From Flavobacterium sp. ENC (GTDB lineage Bacteria; Bacteroidota; Bacteroidia; Flavobacteriales; Flavobacteriaceae), in contig NZ_JAJMOY010000002.1 of the NCBI RefSeq assembly GCF_020991415.1, positions 248,001 through 312,000 of the forward strand: a stretch of DNA of 64,000 nucleotides, read 5' to 3'. This document shows positions 1-8,891 of this stretch, one piece after another. The position numbers were made by a program, and so were the translations under genes. The notes beneath the pieces were generated by a model. The model saw only the letters and a program-made list of their open reading frames with translations, made no database searches and was not told the DNA's origin. The first letter of the stretch is position 1. Every line of letters begins with the position of its first letter.

Positions 1-24
1 GAGATTACTTGAAAAATATAAAAC

Positions 25-390
25 TTAACCCGCATAAACCCCATCCTTTTCCTTAAAAGCCCATTCCGCCATAGCATGAATAACGGGAATCAAACCGTTT
101 CCGGCATTGCTTAAGCTGTAGGTAACAAAAGGAGGGACAACCGGTTTTGCTTCCCTGATGACAAGACCATCGGTTTCCAGTTGTTTGAGGTGCTGAATGA
201 GCATTTTCTCGGTGATGGCCGGAATGGCTCTTTTTAGTTCACTGTAGCGTTTATCACTGGTGGATAAATGATAGAGGATAATAGGCTTCCAGTAGCCGCC
301 GATTTTTTCCATGACGTAGGTCACAGGACAGGTATCAAGGGCGTATTGTTTGTTTTCCTGTATGGTCGAAGTTTCTTTGATGGCTGTCAT
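25..390 (-). CDS. HxlR-family transcriptional regulator
   Basis: Winged-helix regulator of the HxlR family, 121 residues from the ATG at 390. The family signature is visible: an N-terminal Cys in CPVTYVMEKIGGYWKP, then the recognition region (RYSELKRAIPAITEKML) and a wing ending in TYSLSNAG. Family members sense electrophiles or redox stress, often through that Cys, and repress a divergent oxidoreductase; that role is inferred here. It is transcribed away from an NmrA-type NAD(P)-binding protein, and the promoters overlap. An upstream in-frame start would add 23 residues of Tyr-rich sequence across the promoter, so I prefer the ATG at 390. Confidence 0.9.
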   Translation of the reverse strand: MTAIKETSTIQENKQYALDTCPVTYVMEKIGGYWKPIILYHLSTSDKRYSELKRAIPAITEKMLIQHLKQLETDGLVIREAKPVVPPFVTYSLSNAGNGLIPVIHAMAEWAFKEKDGVYAG

Positions 391-410
391 GATACATACT
401 TTAGGGTAAG

Positions 411-445
411 TACTTGTATAAAAGTAAGTACAAATATACCTTTGT
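411..445. promoter_or_regulatory. Overlapping divergent promoters and candidate HxlR operator
   Basis: Two Bacteroidota -7 boxes lie back to back: TATATTTG on the minus strand (439-432, for the HxlR gene) and TACCTTTG on the plus strand (438-445, for the NmrA-like gene). Just beside them is an inverted repeat TACTT (411-415) / AAGTA (427-431), the kind of half-site HxlR proteins bind. A protein bound there would cover both promoters. The operator assignment is inference. Confidence 0.6.
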
Positions 446-471
446 TTTGATAAATACAAAACAATTTAAAG

Positions 472-1350
472 ATGAAAATTATAATTTCAGGTTCTTTAGG
501 GAACATCGGAAAACCACTGACGAATAAACTTGTAGCTGCCGGACATGAGGTAACGGTAATCAGCAGTAGTACGGACAAAAAAGAAGCCATTGAAAAAGCA
601 GGAGCAAAGGCGGCTATTGGTTCTGTTAGTGATGCTGCTTTTCTGGCTAAGACTTTTGCCGGAGCAGCTGCTGTTTTTGCGATGACACCACCCAATTTGG
701 GAGGCAGTAATGTGATTTCGAATACGGTTGAAGCGGGTAAAGCTTTCGCGAGCGCGATACAGGAAGCAGCTGTGAAACGTGTGGTAATGCTCAGTAGTAT
801 TGGTGTGGACTTACCGGACGGAACCGGGCCTATTAAAGGACTTTACCAAATCGAAGGGTTGTATGATCAACTGGAAAATACAGCAGTTACCTTTTTACGT
901 GCGGGATTTTTCTTTATCAATTTGTACAATGATGTCCCGATGATAAAAGGAGCGGGGATTATGGGCGCTAACTATCCTGCTGATGCGAAGATGCCACTGG
1001 TACACCCTGAAGATATTGCAACAGCCGCAGCAGAAGAACTGCAAAAAGAAACCACAGGCAAAAATATCCGTTACATTGTCAGCGATGTGCGTACTCCGGG
1101 CGAAATTGCAAAAGCCATAGGAGAAGCAATCGACAAAACCGATTTGCCATGGGTGGAATTCACCGACGAACAATCGTTACAGGGAATGACACAAGCCGGA
1201 TTACCGGAAGAAATTGCCGGTTTGTATACCGAAATGGGTGCAGGCTTGCGAAGCGGTAAAATTGCAGCAGATTTCTTAAATGGTAATTTTTCTGTGGATG
1301 GAAAAATCAAACTGGAAGATTTCGCCAAAGAATTTGCAGGGAAGTTTTAA
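472..1350 (+). CDS. NmrA-like NAD(P)-binding oxidoreductase (SDR-like)
   Basis: 292-residue atypical short-chain dehydrogenase of the NmrA/YtfG type. The N-terminus is a Rossmann start, MKIIISGSLGNIGKPLTNKL, with a GxxGxxG-like glycine pattern at residues 7-13. A second strand (VTVISSS) and the loop FAMTPPN follow, as in NAD(P)H:quinone oxidoreductases of this group. There is no YxxxK pair, which fits the family. The physiological substrate cannot be read from sequence. It is divergent from an HxlR regulator, the usual pairing for reductive detoxification of quinones or electrophiles. A terminator follows 20 bp after the stop. Confidence 0.85.
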   Translation: MKIIISGSLGNIGKPLTNKLVAAGHEVTVISSSTDKKEAIEKAGAKAAIGSVSDAAFLAKTFAGAAAVFAMTPPNLGGSNVISNTVEAGKAFASAIQEAAVKRVVMLSSIGVDLPDGTGPIKGLYQIEGLYDQLENTAVTFLRAGFFFINLYNDVPMIKGAGIMGANYPADAKMPLVHPEDIATAAAEELQKETTGKNIRYIVSDVRTPGEIAKAIGEAIDKTDLPWVEFTDEQSLQGMTQAGLPEEIAGLYTEMGAGLRSGKIAADFLNGNFSVDGKIKLEDFAKEFAGKF

Positions 1351-1370
1351 GTAAAAAAGAATCCATAAAA

Positions 1371-1399
1371 AAGCCGTCAAGCATTACACTTGACGGCTT
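1371..1399. terminator. Bidirectional intrinsic terminator
   Basis: Perfect 11-bp stem AAGCCGTCAAG / CTTGACGGCTT with a 7-base loop, A-run before and T-run after. It lies between the convergent NmrA-like gene and the MscS channel gene and can serve both. Confidence 0.9.
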
Positions 1400-1425
1400 T
1401 TTTTGATTTTAATTAAAACTGATTT

Positions 1426-3774
1426 TTAGGCTGAAAAAGTCAGGCCTTTTGCTTTAAAATTATGGAACAATACCTGACGGGCAGTGCTCACACTTTCTTC
1501 TGTTCTGTAAATGCTGCACCAGAATTTGACCTGAATTTTATATTTTCCGTCAGAGATGGCAGTATAATAAATTTGCGATGGTTTTGAATTGTTTACCAAA
1601 GCGATACTTTCCAGGGCTTCGGTTATGGTCGTATTGATGTCATCGGGAGTGGTATCTCCGGTAATTTCAATAGCGATCTCAACCAGTTTGAAATTGTCCG
1701 TATACGTCCAGTTGGTGATGTTTTGCGACAACAGGTTTCCGTTCGGGATAATAATTTCGGCGCCATTTGGAGCATTGATTTTGGTGGTACGAAGTCCCAT
1801 CGATTTTACACGGCCGGATTCAGAGCTGATATCCACCACATCGCCAATCTGAATCGGTTTGTCAAAAATCAGGATAATACCCGAAACAAAGTTGTTTACG
1901 ACACTTTGCAGCCCCAGTCCGACACCGACACCCAAAGCGCCTAAAAGAATGCTTAATTTGTCCAATGGCATGCCTGAAGCGGCTACTGCCAGCAGATAAC
2001 CGACGATTAAAACCACAAGACGCGTAATAAGTAATTTGGAATGCTGTCTTTTATTGATGTTTTCTTCGTTTTCATCATCGATTTCGCCAAAAAAGTACGC
2101 TACATACTTTTGCAGTAAATGTGCGATCCAGATAATGATAAAGAACAATAAAATATTTCCTAACGTAAAGGTAATACTTCCAATGGTGTTCGGATGGCTG
2201 AGTATGGCTCCGAAAGAAGTCCGCAGGGATTCCCAGATATTCAGGTTCGATCCGATTACCACCAGCCACATATAACTGATGATGATGATAAAAGGCTTTT
2301 TGAGTGTATCGGATAGATTTTCGTGGTCAAAGATTTTTTCGATTCCGCGTTTTACCCTTGTCGTGTAGATTTGCAGAATGATCACTTCCAGGAGTATTTT
2401 TAAAAGCACACTCAGTGCAATAATCTGGGTAAGCGAAATAAAAGCTGTCAGGCTCAACATATTGGAAAGCGAAACCCGTCCGAAAATGTTGTACAAAATC
2501 GATAAACCGTTAAAAACAATAAAAATAATACTGGCCCATTTAAAGAAGCCTTTAATGTACAATTCTTCTTTAAGGCTTTTGATCTGAACCAGTCCATAAC
2601 GGATTCCAAAGGCATTAATTATTATAAAGCAACAACGTTGCAATAGCCCCACGCTAATGAATAAGTCCAGAAAACAAAGGGCCAGGAACAGTCCTAAAAG
2701 GAATGTCCAGTTTCTCATGGCATTTGCGGACCATTTGTTTTTGAAAAGTATAGTAAGGAATCCCAGCAAGATCAGTTCGAGTATTTCGATAAACAGGGCG
2801 GGTGCATACAGGTTGCTGACCACGGCAATATTAAGCCCGATAATCGCTACGGGAATGGCAACGCCTTTGTTCAGGTATTTAAAATTAAAAAGTGCCAGGC
2901 TTTCGCCATGTCCGTTACTTTTCAGGTATTTCAGATTGCGAAAAATATACCAGCCCAGCAATCCCATCAGAAAAACCAGCGTGATCAGTCCTCCGGCGCG
3001 GTAGCTCAGGTAATAGGCCGCCACACTTTCTTCGATAAGTACTTTTGCACTGATCGTTTGAGCAACCTGATTTTTGGGAATTGAATCGGTAATATTCCAG
3101 ATAAAAGGATATTCTTTCTTCAGCATACTGATCCCTGACTGCTCCAGCTTGTTTTCTACGGTAATAAGCGCATTAGAGACCGCGATCTTTCTTTCTACAG
3201 TTAACCTCTTGTTTTTGTTTAAAATACCCTGGTTTTTAGTCATCAGACTGTCGGTATTCTTGTATTTTTTTCTAAGATTGGCAAATTCGTTTTTAAACTG
3301 CTTGCGGCGAATGGTGTCTTTGATCAGGCCAATCAGTGTTTTGTCTTTGCGCAATTCGATAAAACGGTCTTTGATTTTTTCAAGGTTTTTATTGCGCAAG
3401 TTGATCGCGTCATTTTGTTCGTCCAGTTCCTGTTGGATCTCTTTCAAAACAACACGGTACATTTGCTGGTTCCTGACATTTGGATTGGCACCTTTCAGAC
3501 TGGCTAAAATTAAATCGAGCTTGCTTTGGGTTCTTCTGATTTCGCCAAATAAATGATGGCTTGCCCCGTCAAAATCGGCATCGTTGTAAGCAGTTTCCAT
3601 GACGGCACTGGCTTTTTCAATCGCCATCAGGTAATCACTGTCGGTTGTTGTTTCTTCAAATAATTTAGAACGGCTTTCTGTTTTTTTAGCAGTGGTTTGC
3701 GAGTAGGTGAGCGGTGCAAAAAAAAGGAATGCCAGTACCGCTGATAAACCAATAAAACTTCTCTTTTGAATCAT
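1426..3774 (-). CDS. Large MscS-family mechanosensitive channel with periplasmic domain
   Basis: 782 residues. A Sec signal peptide (about 1-25) is followed by a charged, coiled-coil-rich periplasmic region to about residue 230. About eight to ten membrane segments follow, then a C-terminal MscS domain from about residue 580. The pore-lining helix is recognisable as a Gly/Ala-rich stretch (LGALGVGVGLGLQSVVNNFVSG), followed by the beta domain (GDVVDI, IPNG, NITNWT). The layout resembles the larger MscK/MscM-type channels rather than minimal MscS. Expected role: inner-membrane tension release on osmotic downshift. Single gene with its own promoter-like box about 25 bp upstream (3800-3807). Confidence 0.88.
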   Translation of the reverse strand: MIQKRSFIGLSAVLAFLFFAPLTYSQTTAKKTESRSKLFEETTTDSDYLMAIEKASAVMETAYNDADFDGASHHLFGEIRRTQSKLDLILASLKGANPNVRNQQMYRVVLKEIQQELDEQNDAINLRNKNLEKIKDRFIELRKDKTLIGLIKDTIRRKQFKNEFANLRKKYKNTDSLMTKNQGILNKNKRLTVERKIAVSNALITVENKLEQSGISMLKKEYPFIWNITDSIPKNQVAQTISAKVLIEESVAAYYLSYRAGGLITLVFLMGLLGWYIFRNLKYLKSNGHGESLALFNFKYLNKGVAIPVAIIGLNIAVVSNLYAPALFIEILELILLGFLTILFKNKWSANAMRNWTFLLGLFLALCFLDLFISVGLLQRCCFIIINAFGIRYGLVQIKSLKEELYIKGFFKWASIIFIVFNGLSILYNIFGRVSLSNMLSLTAFISLTQIIALSVLLKILLEVIILQIYTTRVKRGIEKIFDHENLSDTLKKPFIIIISYMWLVVIGSNLNIWESLRTSFGAILSHPNTIGSITFTLGNILLFFIIIWIAHLLQKYVAYFFGEIDDENEENINKRQHSKLLITRLVVLIVGYLLAVAASGMPLDKLSILLGALGVGVGLGLQSVVNNFVSGIILIFDKPIQIGDVVDISSESGRVKSMGLRTTKINAPNGAEIIIPNGNLLSQNITNWTYTDNFKLVEIAIEITGDTTPDDINTTITEALESIALVNNSKPSQIYYTAISDGKYKIQVKFWCSIYRTEESVSTARQVLFHNFKAKGLTFSA

Positions 3775-4421
3775 AATTGAATGTATGAATTAGGGTGCCC
3801 AAATTTAAATTTTTTTAACGGACTTTCATTAAAAATCCGGAAGTTTTAAGCGGAGGGTGATTCGAAGTTTTTAAAGCAGGGCCGCTCAATCATTTAGAAA
3901 TTAAATTTGCTCTTCCAGGTACTAAAAAGTGTACTTTTTTGTTAAAATATAAATTTGTAGGAATCGCTATAAGTGTAATGTAAACCAGATGGTTATGTTT
4001 TATTATCTGAATGAATTATTTATTATAAGGCCTGAAAAAAGATGGTACCGCTACCGATTGGATTTTTTATGATTTCAGGAATAAAATCAGCGTATACGAT
4101 GCTATTTTTTCGGTTCAATTTTATTTTCGGGTAGTCATATACTGTCGCTGAATGTAAGATTACAGGTCTTTATGAAGAGAATTTTCAAAAAACAGTTTTT
4201 AACCTCTTTTATTTGGAATTTTTATTCCGGGAAAGGTAGTAAGATGTGAAGTAGCGGTACTTTTATTATCAGCTCGGCAGCAAAAAATAAAACAGAATTT
4301 AGTGTACCTTTTATGCTAATATTATATTGTTAAAATTATTTATAAAACATTTATTATCAGTATTTTTATGTACAGATATTTAAAGTTATTGTTTGTTTTA
4401 AACAAAAAGGGAAATAAGAGT
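3775..4421. other. Long intergenic region without a recognisable gene
   Basis: About 650 AT-rich bases upstream of the channel gene. On the minus strand TAAATTTG (3807-3800) is a plausible -7 box for that gene. The only other structure I see is a perfect 10-bp inverted repeat, GTACCGCTAC (4045-4054) and GTAGCGGTAC (4251-4260), 196 bp apart. Multiple stops occur in all frames. Confidence 0.5.
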
Positions 4422-4514
4422 TCATTTCCTGGCTTTTTTGCATCGGCTTAGAATTTTTTCAGCGCGTTTTGCATTAGGTTCAGCCAGTAAAATTTCTGTA
4501 ACTCTGTCTGCCAT
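4422..4514 (-). CDS. Possible 30-residue small protein or gene remnant
   Basis: An ATG-started frame of 30 codons beginning MADRVTEILLAEPNAKRAEK and ending in a basic KKARK tail. The charged, helical, low-bias composition looks like coding sequence rather than chance in an AT-rich gap, and it stands alone in a 1-kb region. No ribosome-binding site is evident, which is common in this phylum. I do not recognise a family. It may be a true small basic protein or the 5' end of a decayed gene. Confidence 0.35.
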   Translation of the reverse strand: MADRVTEILLAEPNAKRAEKILSRCKKARK

Positions 4515-4776
4515 GTTGAAGGCTATTTAAAAAGATGGTTTTTTATAATTTTTTTGTTGTTTTTTTGGTCATTTAGCCTGGGAAATCAAGAGGCAATTTA
4601 TTTCTAATTGGTTGTAAAATTTAGTCTTAAAAAGCTCTTTTTTGTTTACAAGGCTGCTACGATATTTTGAGCCAATTAAATGATTGTAAAAAAAACGGAG
4701 CTGTCCATAAAAAGAATATTTTTGCTTTCGCGCTAGCTTTATAAAATTTAAGAATCATCCCATTTTCCAAAACCAA

Positions 4777-5340
4777 ATGCATCAAAAACTAAGAGAACAT
4801 ATTGAGAAAATAATAACCCTCACGGACGATGAATTTTCGTTGGTACTTTCCCATTTTCATTTCCGGAGTTTTAAGAAGAAAGAATTTCTAATTACCAAAG
4901 GCGACAGTAACGTCGATTGTTATTACATCGTTTCAGGCCTTTTAAAGCTTATTTACGACGACGAAAACGGAAATGAACACATTGTATCCTTTTCGATGGA
5001 AGATTGGTGGGAAAGCGATTTTATAGCGTTTTTTACAAATACGGATGCAACCATGTCTTTGCAGTGTATTGAAGACACCGGTGTTTTCTGTATTTCAATT
5101 GAAAATTACCAGAAGTTGTGTAGCACTTTGCAGAAGATGGAACATTTTCTTCTTAAAAAATCAAATTCAGGACATATCGCCTCCCAGAGGAGAATATTGT
5201 CTTTTCTGACTTCCAGTGCAAAAGACCGTTACGATTTGCTGCTGAAACAGCATCCCTCGTTATTTCAGCGGGTCAACAAAACCATGCTGGCTTCCTATTT
5301 GGGCGTTTCCCGCGAAACCTTAAGCCGGCTTTCTTCTTAA
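4777..5340 (+). CDS. Crp/Fnr-family transcriptional regulator
   Basis: 187 residues. Residues about 15-120 form a cyclic-nucleotide-binding-like beta roll (KGDSNVDCYYIVSGLLKLIY, a short DDENG loop, then FSMEDWWESDF). The C-terminus has a helix-turn-helix, TMLASYLGVSRETLSRL. The canonical cAMP-binding Arg-Ser pair of the phosphate cassette is not seen, and no Fnr-type Cys cluster is present, so the ligand is unknown. It ends right after the recognition helix, as is usual for Bacteroidota members. The gene 107 bp downstream (RidA-like) is codirectional and may be a target. Confidence 0.88.
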   Translation: MHQKLREHIEKIITLTDDEFSLVLSHFHFRSFKKKEFLITKGDSNVDCYYIVSGLLKLIYDDENGNEHIVSFSMEDWWESDFIAFFTNTDATMSLQCIEDTGVFCISIENYQKLCSTLQKMEHFLLKKSNSGHIASQRRILSFLTSSAKDRYDLLLKQHPSLFQRVNKTMLASYLGVSRETLSRLSS

Positions 5341-5352
5341 TTTTCGTTTTCC

Positions 5353-5378
5353 AATTGATAATTGATAATTGATAATTG
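5353..5378. repeat. Short tandem repeat (AATTGAT x3.7)
   Basis: Three exact copies of AATTGAT followed by AATTG, between the Crp/Fnr gene and the RidA-like gene. It may be a slippage-prone spacer; no function can be assigned. Confidence 0.8.
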
Positions 5379-5446
5379 TGATGTTTGTCACGCGTTCGAA
5401 TGCTCTAATCGATTCAATTTTGCAGGTATAATTTAAAACTGTAAAA

Positions 5447-5914
5447 ATGAAAAATGTTGTAAAGATTCTGGTAATGGCATTGGTAACTGCTCTGCCCGTA
5501 ATGGCACAAACCAAAACAAACAAACTGGAAAAGAAGGTAATTAACCCCTGGGAATGGCAGGACAAACGAAGTTATGTACAGGCAGTAGAAGTCAAAAATC
5601 CACAAGGAACGCTTTATGTTTCAGGACAAACGGCTATTAACGCTGCCGGTATATCCAGTAACGCTGACATGAAAACGCAATTGACTGAGACTCTGGCGAA
5701 TCTGGAAAAAGTGGTAAAAGAGGCCGGTTATGACTGTAAAAATATAGTACGGCTAAATGTTTACACGACTTCAGAAGCGGAACTTTTTGCCTGTTTCGAT
5801 ATTTTTCAGGACTGGATCTCCAGACACGGCATCCGACAAACGACTACTTTACTGGAAGTAAAAATGCTTTTTGAAACTTTAAAGGTGGAAGTAGAGGCAA
5901 CTGTTGTGAAATGA
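5447..5914 (+). CDS. Exported RidA/YjgF-family protein
   Basis: 155 residues: a Sec signal peptide (about 1-21, ending VMAQ) and a RidA fold. Family features include the GTLYVSGQTAIN strand, TLANLEKVVKEAGYD and the LNVYTT strand. Cytosolic RidA hydrolyses reactive enamine/imine intermediates. The Arg that binds the substrate carboxylate in canonical RidA (motif near IRxTxxV) is present only as an RQTTTLLEV context, so activity is uncertain. The signal peptide is the unusual feature and puts it in the periplasm. It is codirectional with the Crp/Fnr gene but separated by 107 bp. Confidence 0.85.
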   Translation: MKNVVKILVMALVTALPVMAQTKTNKLEKKVINPWEWQDKRSYVQAVEVKNPQGTLYVSGQTAINAAGISSNADMKTQLTETLANLEKVVKEAGYDCKNIVRLNVYTTSEAELFACFDIFQDWISRHGIRQTTTLLEVKMLFETLKVEVEATVVK

Positions 5915-6160
5915 TGCAGCAAAAATTTAATTCAAAATTAATGATACAGTTTCCTGACGAATTGAAGTCGGTAACTGTATAATATTTAACTGACTATTTG
6001 TCTGAAAAACACAAATGCTCTGAAAGTGCTCTCCCGAAGTTTACGTATAGGAGTGACGGAGCGGTGACGGAGAAATGATCTAAAAAAGATAATGTCAAAA
6101 AGGCAGCATTAAGTGTTTTCGCTCTTCAAAAAATAAAAGCAGCGTTTAGGAACAAGTATT

Positions 6161-6886
6161 CTAAAGGCTGTTTTTTTTACGGGCAAGCTCCAATTCGGCA
6201 ATAATTTGTTTTTTCATTGTGGTATGAATGTAATCTTTGGCCTCGGCATACGAAATGTTATAGTTTCGGGGAATGTCCTGCAGGTGGGAAGGAAAACGCT
6301 CCAGCAGCTTGTCGTAATACAAATCAAGCTGATCTTCGTCGGGCATTTCAAATTTCAGGCGGATCTGAAATCTTCTCAATAAAGCGGTATCAATACTGCT
6401 GTAATGATTGGTGGCGCAAATGAGCAAACTGTCTGCCGGTAAATAATCAATCAGCTGGATAATGGTGTTTACCAGACGTCTCATTTCGGCGACATCTTTA
6501 TCTTCGCTGTCACGGCTTTTTCCGATCTGGTCAAATTCATCCAGAAATAAAACAGCTCTCTCGCGAATCGCTTTATCAAACAGGGCTTTTACATTTCGGG
6601 ACGTTTCGCCAATCCGCGCATTAATTAACGTGCTCAGGTTAATGATGACGATATTTTTGTTCAGCGCAGTGGCAATGGCCTTGGCAGTTGTCGTTTTTCC
6701 ACAGCCCGAATGACCGTGAAGCAATATTTTATGGTCTGCTTTAAGATCGTATTTTTTTAATTCCTCCAGATAGTGATGCTCTTTGATTGTTTGTGTCAAA
6801 GCCGCTTTATTTTCAGCACTAAAGAATAAATCATTCAGCGCAATTTTTTCGGTATCGTTTACGGTAAGCTCGTACAGATTATTCAT
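6161..6886 (-). CDS. AAA-family ATPase
   Basis: 241 residues from the ATG at 6886; an upstream TTG would add 7 residues. Walker A is GHSGCGKTT (about 56-64), Walker B is AVLFLDEFDQIG, sensor 1 is LICATNH, and an arginine-finger region has LLRRFQIRLKFEMPD. This is the compact classical AAA module with almost no N- or C-terminal extension. Such proteins remodel or unfold protein partners, but the substrate is not visible here. It is a single gene with no obvious partner next to it. Confidence 0.85.
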   Translation of the reverse strand: MNNLYELTVNDTEKIALNDLFFSAENKAALTQTIKEHHYLEELKKYDLKADHKILLHGHSGCGKTTTAKAIATALNKNIVIINLSTLINARIGETSRNVKALFDKAIRERAVLFLDEFDQIGKSRDSEDKDVAEMRRLVNTIIQLIDYLPADSLLICATNHYSSIDTALLRRFQIRLKFEMPDEDQLDLYYDKLLERFPSHLQDIPRNYNISYAEAKDYIHTTMKKQIIAELELARKKNSL

Positions 6887-7119
6887 CAGGAGGTTTATTT
6901 TTCGCAAAATTAAAGTTTATTCTGCAATATCCAATTGCGGGAACGCTTTCCTTCGGAGGAAGAACGGTAAAAAACAACAGGTATTCTGGCAGCATTGGCA
7001 ATGACTGTTTGGGTGTAGCATAATTTCATTTTTAAAAATTGCCGCTACGGTTTTTGTTAAATTGCTCTTAATGGTATAAAATGCAGGATTTGATTCTTAA
7101 AAATATTTGGGTATTAGTT

Positions 7120-7127
7120 TATATTTG
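7120..7127 (+). promoter_or_regulatory. -7 promoter box upstream of the thioredoxin-like pair
   Basis: TATATTTG matches the Bacteroidota TAnnTTTG element 45 bp before the ATG at 7172. A TTTG at 7089-7092 is rather far (27 bp) to be its -33 partner. Confidence 0.5.
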
Positions 7128-7171
7128 TAAGGGTAAATCAATTCGTAAAACGGTTACTACGCCATTAGACA

Positions 7172-7645
7172 ATGAAAATAAGAACTTATATAATTTGTGT
7201 TTTGCTGAGCTGTTCGGGACTTTCCTACAGTCAGAACGTAAAGCTGCTGAGTGTTGATCAGCTTCAGGAAAGAATAAAAAAAGGGCAGGACAGTACGTAT
7301 GTGGTCAATTTCTGGGCGACCTGGTGCGCACCGTGTATTAAAGAATTGCCCCATTTTGAAAAACTGAGCCAGGAATATAAATCGGATAAACTGGCAGTGC
7401 TGCTGGTCAGTGTTGATTTTAAATCGAAACTGAATACAGCCGTGGTGCCCTTTGTAAAAAGAAAGAAGCTTACCAATCCCGTTTTTCTTTTAAATGAAAG
7501 CAATCCGCAGGAATACATCGACCGCATCGATCCTTCCTGGTCGGGCAGTATTCCGGCGACCCTTTTTATCAAAAACGATAAGAAGAAATTTATGGAAACC
7601 GAACTTACCTACGAACAATTAGTAACAGAATATAAAAAATTATAA
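7172..7645 (+). CDS. TlpA-like periplasmic thioredoxin
   Basis: 157 residues. Signal sequence about 1-20; VLLSC at 10-14 could be a lipobox. The thioredoxin fold has the active site WATWCAPCIKELP (Cys52 and Cys55). The WCAPC motif and FWATWC context are typical of TlpA/ResA-type reductases that keep periplasmic cysteines reduced, for example for cytochrome maturation. The cis-Pro region SGSIPATLFI is present. It lies 3 bp before another thioredoxin-fold gene, so the two are surely cotranscribed. Confidence 0.9.
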   Translation: MKIRTYIICVLLSCSGLSYSQNVKLLSVDQLQERIKKGQDSTYVVNFWATWCAPCIKELPHFEKLSQEYKSDKLAVLLVSVDFKSKLNTAVVPFVKRKKLTNPVFLLNESNPQEYIDRIDPSWSGSIPATLFIKNDKKKFMETELTYEQLVTEYKKL

Positions 7646-7648
7646 ATC

Positions 7649-8257
7649 ATGAAAAAGTACATCACTCTTATGCTGGTTTTTACAGCGATGCTAGCACAGG
7701 CACAAAGCAAAACACTTAAAGCAGGGGAAGCCGCGCCGGATTTTAAACTTAAAAATGTAGATAATAAAGAAATTTCTTTTGAAAGTTATCCGAAAGCAAA
7801 AGGTTTTATCGTGGTATTTACCTGCAATACCTGTCCGTATGCCAAAGCATATGAGCAAAGAATAATTGATCTTGACAAAAAGTTCAAACCGGAAGGTTAT
7901 CCTGTAATTGCTATCAATCCGAATGATCCTGAGGCTTCCAAAGCCGATACTTTCGATAAAATGCAGGATCTGGCGAAAGAGAAAAAATATGGCTTCCCTT
8001 ATTTATTTGATCAGGGGCAGGTGGTTACCGATGAATACGGGGCGAAACACACACCGCATCTTTTTGTGGTTTCTAAAACGGCAAAAGGCACTGTTGTAGA
8101 ATATACCGGGGCAATCGATAACGATCCGGAAGGTACTAAAACGGAAAAAACAAAATATGTGGAAGAGGTGATTGCAGCTTTAAAAAACAATCAAAAACCT
8201 GCCGTAACCGAAACCAAAGAAATTGGCTGTACAGTAAAAAGAAAAGCGAAAGCATAA
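7649..8257 (+). CDS. Secreted thioredoxin-fold / AhpC-TSA-like protein
   Basis: 202 residues with a signal peptide (about 1-19, AQAQ). An AhpC/TSA-type start (GEAAPDFKLKNVDNKEISF) is followed by FTCNTCPYAKAYEQR, a CxxC motif (Cys59, Cys62) at the peroxiredoxin/thioredoxin active-site position, and a cis-Pro loop THPHLFV-like (KHTPHLFVVS). A C-terminal extension ends CTVKRKAKA, whose lone Cys could form a mixed disulfide. It is probably a periplasmic thiol oxidoreductase working with its upstream neighbour. A good terminator lies 24 bp after the stop. Confidence 0.87.
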   Translation: MKKYITLMLVFTAMLAQAQSKTLKAGEAAPDFKLKNVDNKEISFESYPKAKGFIVVFTCNTCPYAKAYEQRIIDLDKKFKPEGYPVIAINPNDPEASKADTFDKMQDLAKEKKYGFPYLFDQGQVVTDEYGAKHTPHLFVVSKTAKGTVVEYTGAIDNDPEGTKTEKTKYVEEVIAALKNNQKPAVTETKEIGCTVKRKAKA

Positions 8258-8280
8258 AACTAAAAACAATAGCTGTCTTA

Positions 8281-8307
8281 AAAACGTCTCAACATCTGAG
8301 GCGTTTT
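8281..8307 (+). terminator. Intrinsic terminator
   Basis: 11-bp stem AAAACGTCTCA / TGAGGCGTTTT (one G-T pair) with a 5-base loop and a following run of nine T. It ends the thioredoxin pair. Confidence 0.9.
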
Positions 8308-8364
8308 TTTTTGGAAATATTTCTACAATCGGGATCAGGGTAATTCAGATTGGATTACTGAATT

Positions 8365-8610
8365 TTAAGAATTGGCATCGATGATATTCTGCACAATGAC
8401 AATAAAAGTTTCTGTATTTTTAATTTCCTGTTTCATGGATAGCAAAACGTGATCGGATAATTTAAACTGTTCCATCATGTCCTTTTTGAGGTATTGGATC
8501 ATAGATTCCAGACTTCTGGTATCGTTTTCTTTCTGATTTTTAAATTCACGCTGTTTGCTTTCCAGATATTCCAAAGTCCTTTTTAATCTCTGAACGTTTA
8601 ATTTTTCCAA
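8365..8610 (-). CDS. Small coiled-coil protein with a TTG start
   Basis: 81 residues, almost wholly helical and charged, with heptad-like spacing (LNVQRLKRTLEYLESKQREF). The only possible start is TTG at 8610, since the codon two before it in frame is TAA. No membrane segment or known domain. Composition and length suggest a real small cytosolic protein; function unknown. It is convergent with the thioredoxin pair. Confidence 0.6.
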   Translation of the reverse strand: MEKLNVQRLKRTLEYLESKQREFKNQKENDTRSLESMIQYLKKDMMEQFKLSDHVLLSMKQEIKNTETFIVIVQNIIDANS

Positions 8611-8891
8611 CTTTTAGCTTCTTAAAATTTAATAAAAAAAAGAAAACGATAATCAAGAGTCTGACAAATCCAAGATGTTCCAAAAAACACATTTACATTT
8701 GAATTTACCCTGATCAAGAGTACCGTTTTTCTTATTTACGTTCTAATTGGCCATTTGGATTTTACTTAGGCTAAAAAAAACTAAAAGTATTTATGAATTT
8801 TAAAAGTAAAGAAAATAAACGGTTGTTTATTAGTGAATTAATTATGTTTTCACCAATCGGATGTTAATAAAAAAAGGAACTAAAACAATTG

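Noticed and set aside
25..459. Longer HxlR protein starting at 459
   Set aside because: The extra 23 residues run through the overlapping promoter boxes and are absent from normal HxlR proteins.
5354..5378. Tandem AATTGAT units considered as iterons or a CRISPR-like array
   Set aside because: Only 3-4 short units without spacers and no replication or cas genes nearby.
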